Positions 26,832-34,807 of a stretch of DNA of 64,000 bases are shown piece after piece (the first letter of the stretch is position 1; each line of letters opens with the position of its first letter). The notes under the pieces are model-generated. The model was not told the origin of the DNA and did not search any database. It saw nothing but the letters and a program-made list of their open reading frames with translations. A program made the translations under genes and the position numbers. Source of the DNA: Dyadobacter sp. CY356. Lineage in GTDB: Bacteria; Bacteroidota; Bacteroidia; Cytophagales; Spirosomataceae. The DNA lies in contig NZ_JAJTSZ010000013.1 in assembly GCF_021440195.1 (NCBI RefSeq), forward strand, positions 97,944 through 161,943, given 5' to 3'.

Positions 26832-28130
26832 TTATTCTTCAATATCGTATTGCTTGATTTTCCGATATAACGTACGTTCGGAAATTCCCAATGCACTGGC
26901 TGCGTATTTTCGTTTGTTATTATTTTTGCGCAGTGCTTTAATGATCATTTCTTTCTCCTTGTCTTCCAGAGAAAGCGATTCTTCTTCGGCTGCTACATGC
27001 AAAACATCCTCAATTTCACCACGTTCGTCAGAATATCTGTCCAAATCAACAACTCTCGGTTGCTGCGGGGGCGTGAGTAATCTTGTCGGTTCAGAAGTTG
27101 GTGTAGAAACAACAGGTTCAGGATTGTTTATTGAGCTGAACAATTCCTGATGATCTTTCAATATATCACCACCATACTTTTCATTTTCCAACACGTTACG
27201 AACCAGCTTTTTAAGCTCCGTCATATCGCGGCGCATATCGAATAAAACCTTATACAACAATTCTCTTTCCGAAAAAGAGGTCGAAGAATCGTCGCCCTGT
27301 CTGAGCGGAACAAGTGCTTTTCGGCTAGAAGGCTGCAACGGGTTCAGGTAATTATTCAAAGTCGCTCCGTTGATAGGCAAATCCTTATCTGTTTCAAGGA
27401 TTGTGATCTGCTCGGCAATGTTTTTAAGCTGACGAATATTTCCAGGAAATTCATATCGCATCAACAATTCACGCGCATCAACATCAAGCCTGACCGCTTT
27501 GGTACGGTATCTTTCAGAAAAATCATTGGTGAATTTTCTGAAAAGTAAAAGTACATCTTCACCACGTTCGCGCAAAGGTGGTACGTAAATCGGAACGGTA
27601 TTCAGACGATAATATAAATCTTCCCGAAATCTTCCGTTATTGACTGCTTCCAGAAGATTCACATTTGTGGCAGCCACAACACGTACATTGGTTTTTAAAA
27701 CTTTGGAAGAACCTACACGGATATATTCACCGTTTTCCAGAACACGTAGTAATCTGGATTGCGTACCTAATGGCATTTCTCCCACTTCATCCAGAAAAAT
27801 GGTTCCACCGTTTGTCGTTTCAAAATAACCTTTTCTTGAATCCAGCGCACCGGTAAAAGCACCTTTTTCATGACCAAAAAGTTCTGAATCAATCGTGCCT
27901 TCCGGAATCGCTCCACAGTTAATGGCTATAAACGGACCGTGTTTTCTTGCACTGATACTATGTATAATTTTCGAAAATGACTCCTTTCCACTTCCGCTTT
28001 CTCCTGTTATTAAAACCGTAAGATCAGTTGCCGCCACCTGAACCGCCACATTAATGGCATGATTCAACGCAGGCGACGTCCCTATGATCCCGAACCGGTT
28101 TTTTATTGCTTGTATTTCTGTTGGATTCAT
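26832..28130 (-). CDS. Sigma-54 interaction-domain transcriptional activator, Fis family, no receiver
   Basis: 432 residues from ATG 28130; the frame extends to 28160 but the start MNPTEIQAIKNRFG is more likely. AAA+ domain with Walker A GESGSGKE, the sigma-54 loop GAFTGA, DEVGEMP Walker B and the R-finger region REDLYYRL; C-terminal Fis HTH (YAASALGISERTLYRKI). Between them is a 100-residue linker. It lacks a receiver or other sensor domain, so control of activity must come from expression or a partner protein. Its stop codon abuts the LptE-like gene. Its target is unknown; groS carries a sigma-54-like site 4 kb away. Confidence 0.92.
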   Translation of the reverse strand: MNPTEIQAIKNRFGIIGTSPALNHAINVAVQVAATDLTVLITGESGSGKESFSKIIHSISARKHGPFIAINCGAIPEGTIDSELFGHEKGAFTGALDSRKGYFETTNGGTIFLDEVGEMPLGTQSRLLRVLENGEYIRVGSSKVLKTNVRVVAATNVNLLEAVNNGRFREDLYYRLNTVPIYVPPLRERGEDVLLLFRKFTNDFSERYRTKAVRLDVDARELLMRYEFPGNIRQLKNIAEQITILETDKDLPINGATLNNYLNPLQPSSRKALVPLRQGDDSSTSFSERELLYKVLFDMRRDMTELKKLVRNVLENEKYGGDILKDHQELFSSINNPEPVVSTPTSEPTRLLTPPQQPRVVDLDRYSDERGEIEDVLHVAAEEESLSLEDKEKEMIIKALRKNNNKRKYAASALGISERTLYRKIKQYDIEE

Positions 28131-28138
28131 TAATAGCG

Positions 28139-28180
28139 ATTGGCTGTTAGCTTTTGGCAATTAGCCTTTTGTTGGTTAAT
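28139..28180. repeat. Short copy of the dispersed GCTTTTGGC-type repeat
   Basis: TTGGCTGTTAGCTTTTGGCAATTAGCC lies in the gap between miaB and the sigma-54 activator. It can form a small GGCT/AGCC hairpin and is similar to the arms of the elements at 16091 and 34659. Confidence 0.4.
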
Positions 28181-28197
28181 GCAACGGACTATTTTAA

Positions 28198-29655
28198 TTA
28201 AGCTAACTGTATTATTTCTTCCTCAACTACTGCTTTTCCACGCAGGGTAGCTGAGGTTGCATCTGTAATTAACACATTAACATAATCACCTTTTTTGAAA
28301 TTTTCTCTTGGGAAAATAACCACTTTATTTTGGTCACTTCTGCCTGAAAAATCTTGATCTGAGCGTTTTGAGGTGCCTTCAACCAAAACTTTTTGGATTG
28401 TTCCGATCAGTTTCTGATTTTTTTCGGTAGAAATTCTTTGCTGTATTTCTATAATTTCAGCCAGACGCCTTTGTTTTACATCGGCCGGGATATCGTCAGC
28501 AAATTTCTTCGCAGCTGGTGTTCCCGGACGCTCAGAGTACGAGAACATATAACCAAAATCAAATCGCACATATTCCAGCAACGAAAGTGAATCCTGGTGC
28601 TCTTCTTCGGTTTCGGTACAAAATCCGGCGATCATATCATGGGAAATTCCGCATTCTTCACCCAGAATTTTCCGGATGCTGTCAATTCTTTCCAGATACC
28701 ATTCGCGGGTATAAGTCCGGTTCATAATTTCCAGCACACGGCTATTGCCACTTTGTGCGGGTAAGTGAATGTATTTACAAATGTTATCGTACTTTTTGAT
28801 CGTGTAAAGCACTTCATCCGTAATGTCTTTTGGATGGGAAGTACTAAAACGAACGCGAAGTTCCGGGCTGATCAGCGCGACTCTTTCCAGTAGTTTTGCA
28901 AAAGAAAAGATTTCTGTTTTGTTATCAGGATTAGCATATTTATAGCTATCCACATTTTGTCCGAGCAAGGTTACTTCTTTGTAGCCATTGTTAAACAAAT
29001 CCTGCGCTTCCTTCAAAATTGATTCAGGATCACGGCTTCGTTCTCGTCCTCGGGTATAAGGTACCACGCAGAAACTGCACATATTATCACAGCCACGCAT
29101 GATGGAAATCAGTGCTGTGATACCATTAGAATTCAAACGGACCGGAGAAATGTCAGCGTAAGTTTCTTCTCTTGAAAGAAAGACATTTACTCCTTTTTGT
29201 CCCGTTTCTGCTTCTTCAACCAATCTTGGAAGGTCACGGTATGCGTCGGGGCCGGTTACGATATCCACCATTTTCTCTTCTTCAAGAAGTTTGGCTTTAA
29301 GTCGTTCTGCCATGCAGCCCAATACGCCGATCAGCATACCCGGTCTTTTTTTCTTATATACATTCAGCTGTTTGAGGCGTGTTCTTACGCGTTGCTCAGC
29401 GTTATCTCTGATCGCGCAGGTATTCAGGAACACAAGATCCGCATTTTCCACATCAGATGTTGTAGCAAAACCTGCTTCCCGCATCACGGAAGCCACAATT
29501 TCACTATCTGCGAAATTCATCTGGCAACCGTAACTTTCTATGAATAAACGTTTTTTATTAGATATAGGCTCATTTTCTGAAACACGCACTGTCTCACACG
29601 CTTCTTTATCCGTTTCAGTCAATATTTTTAAGCTCTGCGCAATTCTGTTCTCCAT
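28198..29655 (-). CDS. miaB: tRNA-2-methylthio-N6-dimethylallyladenosine synthase MiaB
   Basis: 485 residues. The N-terminal domain has the second-cluster cysteines C44 (SYGCQMNFADSE), C80 (NTCAIRDNAEQ) and C114 (LGCMAER); radical-SAM cysteines C189, C193, C196 (CDNMCSFC) are followed by VVPYTRGRERSR; a TRAM domain closes the protein. It adds the 2-methylthio group to i6A37 of tRNAs using SAM and sulfur. The N terminus is about 30 residues longer than in E. coli, as in many Bacteroidota. First gene of an operon with the sigma-54 activator, LptE-like, TPR and secG genes. Confidence 0.95.
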   Translation of the reverse strand: MENRIAQSLKILTETDKEACETVRVSENEPISNKKRLFIESYGCQMNFADSEIVASVMREAGFATTSDVENADLVFLNTCAIRDNAEQRVRTRLKQLNVYKKKRPGMLIGVLGCMAERLKAKLLEEEKMVDIVTGPDAYRDLPRLVEEAETGQKGVNVFLSREETYADISPVRLNSNGITALISIMRGCDNMCSFCVVPYTRGRERSRDPESILKEAQDLFNNGYKEVTLLGQNVDSYKYANPDNKTEIFSFAKLLERVALISPELRVRFSTSHPKDITDEVLYTIKKYDNICKYIHLPAQSGNSRVLEIMNRTYTREWYLERIDSIRKILGEECGISHDMIAGFCTETEEEHQDSLSLLEYVRFDFGYMFSYSERPGTPAAKKFADDIPADVKQRRLAEIIEIQQRISTEKNQKLIGTIQKVLVEGTSKRSDQDFSGRSDQNKVVIFPRENFKKGDYVNVLITDATSATLRGKAVVEEEIIQLA

Positions 29656-29744
29656 TTGTCCGTGAAATTGAACGATATGTATTTCTTTGTTCGGAAGTCT
29701 TCTTATAATGATTTGTAATCACGATTTGTTCCGGGGACGAACTA

Positions 29745-29778
29745 CAAAGCTACAAATAAAACGGCATAAACTGACAAA
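29745..29778 (-). promoter_or_regulatory. Candidate Bacteroidota-type promoter of miaB operon
   Basis: The minus strand has TTTG at 29778-29775, then 22 nt, then TAGCTTTG at 29752-29745, matching TAnnTTTG with a slightly long spacer. It predicts an ~80-nt leader before miaB. Confidence 0.4.
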
Positions 29779-29850
29779 CTGGCAGTGAAGTTGGATGTTA
29801 AGATTTCTTAAATAGGTTGATAGTTCAAAGTGTGGCCTAGTCAGGACTGA

Positions 29851-32319
29851 TTAAAAGGGGTAGCCAACGCCGAGGTTGACGTTCAGGAAGTTTTCCTGTC
29901 TTCTATTGAACAGTTTATTAAATTCCAGTTTGTCGAGGACGAATTTATTTGTGTAGGGATCATAAATTTTTGTTCCGAAATCAAATCTTAATATAAAAAA
30001 GGAAAGGTCATAACGGATACCAAAACCTGTTCCGACTGCAATTTCCTTTAAAAAAGTATCGGGTTTTAATTTTTGAGCTTCAGGAGCTGATTTACTCAGG
30101 CTCCATACATTTCCGGCATCAATAAAAAGAGCATAATTGATATCTCCGAAGAATTTGGCAAGATGCCCGCGCCATTCAAGATTTCCTTCCAGCAAAAGAT
30201 CTCCCGGTGCTTCGAAGGTTAGGTTGGAAGAGGTTGAACTTGATATCACACGGGGAGCGGCAGATCCGGGTCCAAGACGTCTTGGGAGCCATGCGCGTAA
30301 ACTGTTGGAACCACCTGCAAAAAAGTATTTTTCATAAGGGGTAACATTGCCGCTGCCATAACTGTAAATAGCCCCGCTGTTTACCCGGGCAATAAAGGAG
30401 GATCGCCGGCCTGTTGGCCAGTAACGGCGATAGTCAATATTGGCTCTTAAATATTTGTAAAATTGAAGTTCGCCAAATATATCCTGTATCCAGCGTTGCT
30501 GACCAGGTAAAATATTCAGCGTTGTTCCACCTGATTCCAGGGCAACGCGCAGGTAGTGTGCATTTTTCTGCGGTCCGATAATAGAATTGGTATTGTGAAC
30601 AAATGTCAGGTTTACATCCGATACAAATGAGGGCTGAAAACTGTATTTAAGGTTATTCCCTTGATCAAATAAGGTATCAAGAAGAATCTGGAAATCCGTA
30701 CTTTTTTTAGTAGTATTAAGAATGTTCAGATCGATGAAGGATAAAGTCCACAGTGTTTTAGCTGTTGGCTGCCAGGAATAACTCATAGCAACTTTGACAT
30801 TTGTCCGGGTATATTCAGGACGCTCCACATAATTATAACCTAAGCCAATCTGCGTTCTCGGATTGTACAGGGCCGATTTTCTCTGGAAGGAATGGACAGG
30901 AATCAGCAACCGGGGAAAAGTCAGCGAGGTGTTCAGCCCGATTTCCTGGCTTCTGTAAATGCCGTTGTTTTCAACAAAACCGGGCACAAGCTCGATACCG
31001 CCGCGAAGGTTGGCCTCGAAGTTTTCAAGACCGTTAAATACGTTTCGGATCTTGTAGGATAAATTGGCAAAGGGCCCGGGAGCACCCTGAAGCTGGATCA
31101 CATTTAAACCTACATCCGCAGAAACCTGGTATTTTTCCAGAGGAACTGCCTGATAATGCACTTTCAGATTATGCCCCGTTGAATCAAAACTATAATTTAC
31201 AAACCTGAACTGATCGGTCAAAGAAAGCTGTCGTTGTGTGTCTCTTTCGTTTTTCTGGCTATATAGCTGACCCGGACGGACAACGATTTTGGTATCCAGT
31301 ATTCGTGGAGCAAACTTTTTATCTGCAAAAATATATTGGATTCCCTGAGAATAAACGGTATCTTTTTTAAAAAGAGAATCAGGTAATCCGGCCGGAGGCA
31401 GTACTTCAAAACGAACCGATTCAATGGTATAAGGAACCGGATTTTTTTCTTTTGCAGGCAAACTGACATTCACATTTACATCTACCGTTCTGAAAATGCT
31501 GTCAGTTTTTGGTTTGGTAATGGTATCATTGATCAGGAAAGAAACATTCTGACGGGAAAAGCCGAAGTATCCCTGATTACGCAGCAAGGTTTCGATCCTT
31601 ACTCTTTCTTCTTCAAAAGCGTCGCCATCATATCTTTTTTTACTGATTAATACAGCGTCTTTTGAAGAAGATTTCAGCAGACTGTCAATCATCTGGTTTC
31701 TTACCTGATAATTAATATTGTCCAGAATTGTAGGACGATTTTCATCAATAAAATATTTTACCTGAATCCGTTTGAATGTTGTATCGTTTTTAAAAGTAAC
31801 CGAGCTCTGGAAAAAACCATTGTTGTAAAGATATTTCTGCATCTTTTCAGCATTCTTCACAACCTCACTACGGATGTAATATACCGGCGCTTCTCCCAAA
31901 ACACGCATCCAGAAATTACCTTCGTCAACCCGTTTTTGAGCGCGGGCCAGTTTTTTGGCATATCTTCTCTGAATCTTTTCTAATTGCCTGACATTATTTT
32001 CGTGTAAACGAGATTCTTTCTGATAATTTTGCGTCACCTCGATGACCTTACGCTGCTTTTCTTCTTTTTTGTAAAAAAGCTCTCCAAACTGGTAAATCCC
32101 AACTTTTGGAAAAATTGGCAAACTAAGGAAACGGCTGTTTGGTCTCTGCGGAATCAGGGCATCCAGGTCAGAATCGCTGATGACTTTGTTACCTTTGAAA
32201 GTAGAAGTGCCCAAAAAGTACTGACCTGTCGAAGTGCTTGTTTTCCGGGCGCAACCTGTCACTCCCAGGAAGAAAAGGAAGAAATATCCGAAATATGTAA
32301 CCCTACAACTAATATTCAA
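29851..32319 (-). CDS. TamL-type lipidated Omp85 protein (BamA/TamA family)
   Basis: 822 residues. Signal peptide with lipobox FLGVTGC (Cys23), then POTRA-like repeats (about 180-400) and a C-terminal 16-strand barrel with YKIRNVFNGLENFEANLRGGIE, FFAGGSNSLRAW (VRGF-like loop) and a final aromatic Phe (LNVNLGVGYPF). Lipidated TamA-like proteins (TamL) are typical of Bacteroidota and work with TamB in outer-membrane protein or lipid assembly; no tamB is nearby. The only start codon compatible with the signal peptide is TTG 32317-32319, because TAG lies three codons upstream. Its first base is shared with the ATG of the divergent methyltransferase gene. Confidence 0.88.
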   Translation of the reverse strand: MNISCRVTYFGYFFLFFLGVTGCARKTSTSTGQYFLGTSTFKGNKVISDSDLDALIPQRPNSRFLSLPIFPKVGIYQFGELFYKKEEKQRKVIEVTQNYQKESRLHENNVRQLEKIQRRYAKKLARAQKRVDEGNFWMRVLGEAPVYYIRSEVVKNAEKMQKYLYNNGFFQSSVTFKNDTTFKRIQVKYFIDENRPTILDNINYQVRNQMIDSLLKSSSKDAVLISKKRYDGDAFEEERVRIETLLRNQGYFGFSRQNVSFLINDTITKPKTDSIFRTVDVNVNVSLPAKEKNPVPYTIESVRFEVLPPAGLPDSLFKKDTVYSQGIQYIFADKKFAPRILDTKIVVRPGQLYSQKNERDTQRQLSLTDQFRFVNYSFDSTGHNLKVHYQAVPLEKYQVSADVGLNVIQLQGAPGPFANLSYKIRNVFNGLENFEANLRGGIELVPGFVENNGIYRSQEIGLNTSLTFPRLLIPVHSFQRKSALYNPRTQIGLGYNYVERPEYTRTNVKVAMSYSWQPTAKTLWTLSFIDLNILNTTKKSTDFQILLDTLFDQGNNLKYSFQPSFVSDVNLTFVHNTNSIIGPQKNAHYLRVALESGGTTLNILPGQQRWIQDIFGELQFYKYLRANIDYRRYWPTGRRSSFIARVNSGAIYSYGSGNVTPYEKYFFAGGSNSLRAWLPRRLGPGSAAPRVISSSTSSNLTFEAPGDLLLEGNLEWRGHLAKFFGDINYALFIDAGNVWSLSKSAPEAQKLKPDTFLKEIAVGTGFGIRYDLSFFILRFDFGTKIYDPYTNKFVLDKLEFNKLFNRRQENFLNVNLGVGYPF

Positions 32320-33074
32320 TGTTGTCTAAAAATCGTGTAAAATATATTAATTCTCTGAAAATCAAGAAGTACCGTCAGCTTCAAGAGGCGTTTATCATTG
32401 AAGGTGCTAAAAGTGTACTTGAATTATTAGCCTCAGAGTTTGAAGTTGAATTTGTATTGTCTACTCCGGATTTTCAACAAAAATACTCAAGTATTTTATC
32501 TGACCATAAAACTCTTGTCGAAACTGTTACGCCAAAAGAACTGGAAGGTCTGGGATTATTTCAAACCAATGATTCTTGTCTGGCTGTGGCAAAGACGAAA
32601 GATAACGTTTTTTTAAGCGCAGATATGCAGGAATATGCATTGATTTTAGATGATATTCGTGATCCCGGAAATTTAGGAACTATCATCCGGATTGCAGACT
32701 GGTATGGTGTAAAGAAAATAATCTGCTCACCGGATACGACTGATTTTTACAATCCAAAAGTTATAGCGGCAAGTAAAGGCTCGTTCACCAGGATTGATCT
32801 TTATTATACCAATCTTCCGGAATACCTTTCCCAAAACGCAAAAGATCGTACAATTATTGGTGCTTTTCTGGACGGAGATTCCATTTATGAGCATAAATTT
32901 TCAGCAGAGGGTGGTTATGTGGTGATGGGCAATGAATCCAATGGTGTCGGCCCGGAAGTTGAAGCTTTTATCACACACCGGATTACAATTCCAAGGGTAG
33001 GAGAGGCGGAATCTTTAAATGTTGGGATCGCGACTGCGGTAATGCTGGATAATATGAGGAGGATTGTTGGGTGA
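32319..33074 (+). CDS. TrmH/SpoU-family RNA 2'-O-methyltransferase
   Basis: 251 residues. An N-terminal substrate-binding region (MLSKNRVKYINSLKIKKYRQ, L30e-like) is followed by the SPOUT trefoil knot: NLGTIIRIADWYG (motif 1), VMGNESNGVGPEV (motif 2) and IPRVGEAESLNVGIATAV (motif 3). It methylates ribose 2'-O in rRNA or tRNA with SAM; the exact position is not deducible. Divergent from tamL with a one-base overlap of start codons. Followed by two strong hairpins at 33115-33184. Confidence 0.9.
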   Translation: MLSKNRVKYINSLKIKKYRQLQEAFIIEGAKSVLELLASEFEVEFVLSTPDFQQKYSSILSDHKTLVETVTPKELEGLGLFQTNDSCLAVAKTKDNVFLSADMQEYALILDDIRDPGNLGTIIRIADWYGVKKIICSPDTTDFYNPKVIAASKGSFTRIDLYYTNLPEYLSQNAKDRTIIGAFLDGDSIYEHKFSAEGGYVVMGNESNGVGPEVEAFITHRITIPRVGEAESLNVGIATAVMLDNMRRIVG

Positions 33075-33114
33075 GGAGCTAACCATAATCAATTTCAGAT
33101 TGGTATTTTTAAAG

Positions 33115-33184
33115 CCGGTCCGACGGTGAAAAAACCGTCGGACCGGGCGACCCGTCGGACGGCTTTTTTCTGCCGTCCGACGGG
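33115..33184. terminator. Tandem palindromes / double terminator
   Basis: CCGGTCCGACGGT (33115-33127) pairs with ACCGTCGGACCGG (33134-33146); CCCGTCGGACGGC (33151-33163) pairs with GCCGTCCGACGGG (33172-33184), followed by TTTTAAAAA. Both stems are 13 bp and share the core CCGTCGGAC, so all four arms can also pair in other combinations. Confidence 0.8.
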
Positions 33185-33275
33185 TTTTAAAAACTGATTA
33201 TTTATAATCTGGTTACAACTATTTGATAGGTTTACTTGTCTGGATTTATATAAACTCATTTCTCAATTTCGTATC

Positions 33276-33782
33276 ATGAAAAATCTGTTATCCTGCATAT
33301 CCCTGTTGATGATTTTCTTACTATCTGTTGGTTGTAAGGAGGATAATGTGCAAAGTAAGGATATTTTCCTTGGAGGTGTTATTGTGGTGCAAAGTACAAA
33401 TATTAGAATCAGTGATAAGGCTGGAAATGATCTTTTGAATCCTGCGAATGAAAACAGGATAAAAGATTTCAAAGTTTTCTATGTGAGGGATGGACAGAAA
33501 AAATTGTTTTTAGTGCCAAACCTGGATCATCCAATGGGTTACCAAATTGTAAAACATGGTCTGGAAAATTACTATTATTTGAAGGTTTTGCTTGATGGGG
33601 GAAAGGGTGTTAAGGAGACAACGACTTATCTTCAGGTAGAAAATGGAGAAATTGATGCAATTAAGTGCAAATATATGGAGAACACTGGTGCAAGTGTGAT
33701 CTCTGAAAGAGTTTGGTTTAATGATCAGTTGATGTGGTATGCAGGAAAGGGAACAGAAAGTAGCTTTGAAATCATAAAATGA
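33276..33782 (+). CDS. Small lipoprotein of unknown function
   Basis: 168 residues with signal peptide and lipobox (LLMIFLLSVGC, Cys about 20). The mature part is mixed alpha/beta with no recognised domain; it contains one hydrophilic repeat-free region and ends SSFEIIK. Codon use and base composition are slightly more AT-rich than neighbours. It stands alone between the double hairpin at 33115 and the terminator at 33784. Confidence 0.7.
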   Translation: MKNLLSCISLLMIFLLSVGCKEDNVQSKDIFLGGVIVVQSTNIRISDKAGNDLLNPANENRIKDFKVFYVRDGQKKLFLVPNLDHPMGYQIVKHGLENYYYLKVLLDGGKGVKETTTYLQVENGEIDAIKCKYMENTGASVISERVWFNDQLMWYAGKGTESSFEIIK

Positions 33783-33783
33783 T

Positions 33784-33826
33784 AATAAAAATGGAGTTCA
33801 AATTGAATTGAACTCCATTTTTTTTA
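33784..33826. terminator. Bidirectional terminator
   Basis: ATGGAGTTCAA (33791-33801) pairs perfectly with TTGAACTCCAT (33808-33818), with T runs on both strands. It separates the small lipoprotein gene from the convergent transporter gene. Confidence 0.9.
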
Positions 33827-33852
33827 ATTATTGGTTCGGACTTACAGCGAAC

Positions 33853-34647
33853 TCACAAGACCTCCCCATCATGCGCAGCATGATGCGCCAGCTCCTCAGC
33901 ATATTCCTTACCCAAATACCCGTCAATAAAATAGTGGGCGATATACAAAATCGGAGTCAGCAAAATCGCGACACTACCTTTGTATAAATAATTAATACTA
34001 CCCACTGAAAGAATCTGTTTCATATCCCAATTGCCGAAAATATAAAAGGCAATAGTCAAAACCACAAAACTGTCGACAAGCTGGGAAAACATGGTTGAGC
34101 CCGTGGCACGGAGCCAGATATGCTTGCTGCCTGTTCTTTTTCTCAACCATGAAAAAACAAAAACGTCCAGAATCTGGCCCAAGAGAAATGCCACAATCGA
34201 ACCGATCATGATCCCTAATCCCTGGTTAAAAATTTTGTTAAAGGCGTCGTTAATATTGAAATGATTTCCATGACTATCCGTACTATTTACATCCAGCCAG
34301 AATTGTGCAGGAGGTAATTTTGTAGCAACAAAAATGGTCAGGAAAGTGTAAACAATAAATATCGCAGTCAGATAGGAAATTCTTTTGACACCTTTTGTTC
34401 CGAAATATTCATTGATAATATCGGACGTAATAAAAACAACCGGCCAGTTTACTACACCTGCTGTCATGTTGAAATCCAGTTTGGTGCCGCCAATCGGTAT
34501 CTGGGCAGGATTTATTCCCAAAAGGGATTCAACGGAAAATATTTTTGTGCCGATAATTTCTGCGATAAGCGCATTGGTCAGAAAAATTCCGCAGAGCACA
34601 AGAAAGAGTCGTTGTCTTTTTTGCTCTGCCACTGATTGTTGGATCAT
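33853..34647 (-). CDS. Queuosine precursor transporter (YhhQ/VUT family)
   Basis: 264 residues with about six to seven membrane spans. The family's landmarks are visible: ANxxTxKI-like region (NALIAEIIGTKIF), FTSDIINEYFG (conserved D-x-x-x-E-x-x-G) and a late TMFSQLVDSFVV. These proteins take up queuine/preQ precursors for tRNA modification. Loops differ from E. coli YhhQ, with a 20-residue insert (QFWLDVNSTDSHGN). Promoter region 34648-34807 is occupied by an inverted repeat. Confidence 0.87.
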   Translation of the reverse strand: MIQQSVAEQKRQRLFLVLCGIFLTNALIAEIIGTKIFSVESLLGINPAQIPIGGTKLDFNMTAGVVNWPVVFITSDIINEYFGTKGVKRISYLTAIFIVYTFLTIFVATKLPPAQFWLDVNSTDSHGNHFNINDAFNKIFNQGLGIMIGSIVAFLLGQILDVFVFSWLRKRTGSKHIWLRATGSTMFSQLVDSFVVLTIAFYIFGNWDMKQILSVGSINYLYKGSVAILLTPILYIAHYFIDGYLGKEYAEELAHHAAHDGEVL

Positions 34648-34658
34648 AGGGTTGGGTC

Positions 34659-34804
34659 AGCTGTTGGCTTTTCGCGGTTGGGCGTTAGCTTTCGGCTTGT
34701 TTTAAGTTAGTTAACAGGAGAATTTTAAGTTGTAAAATATTGGCAAAAAAATAGCCATTAGCCGTAAAAAGCCAATAGCTAAATTCCTAACTGCTAAAAG
34801 CTAC
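34659..34804. repeat. Inverted-repeat intergenic element
   Basis: The left segment (34659-34699, rich in TTGGCTTTT/GTTAGCTTTCGGC) is partly complementary to the right segment (34751-34804, rich in AGCCATTAGCC/AAAGCCAATAGC). It fills the gap between the aminotransferase 3' end and the transporter 5' region. The arms resemble the element at 16091-16206. Confidence 0.6.
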
Positions 34805-34807
34805 CTA

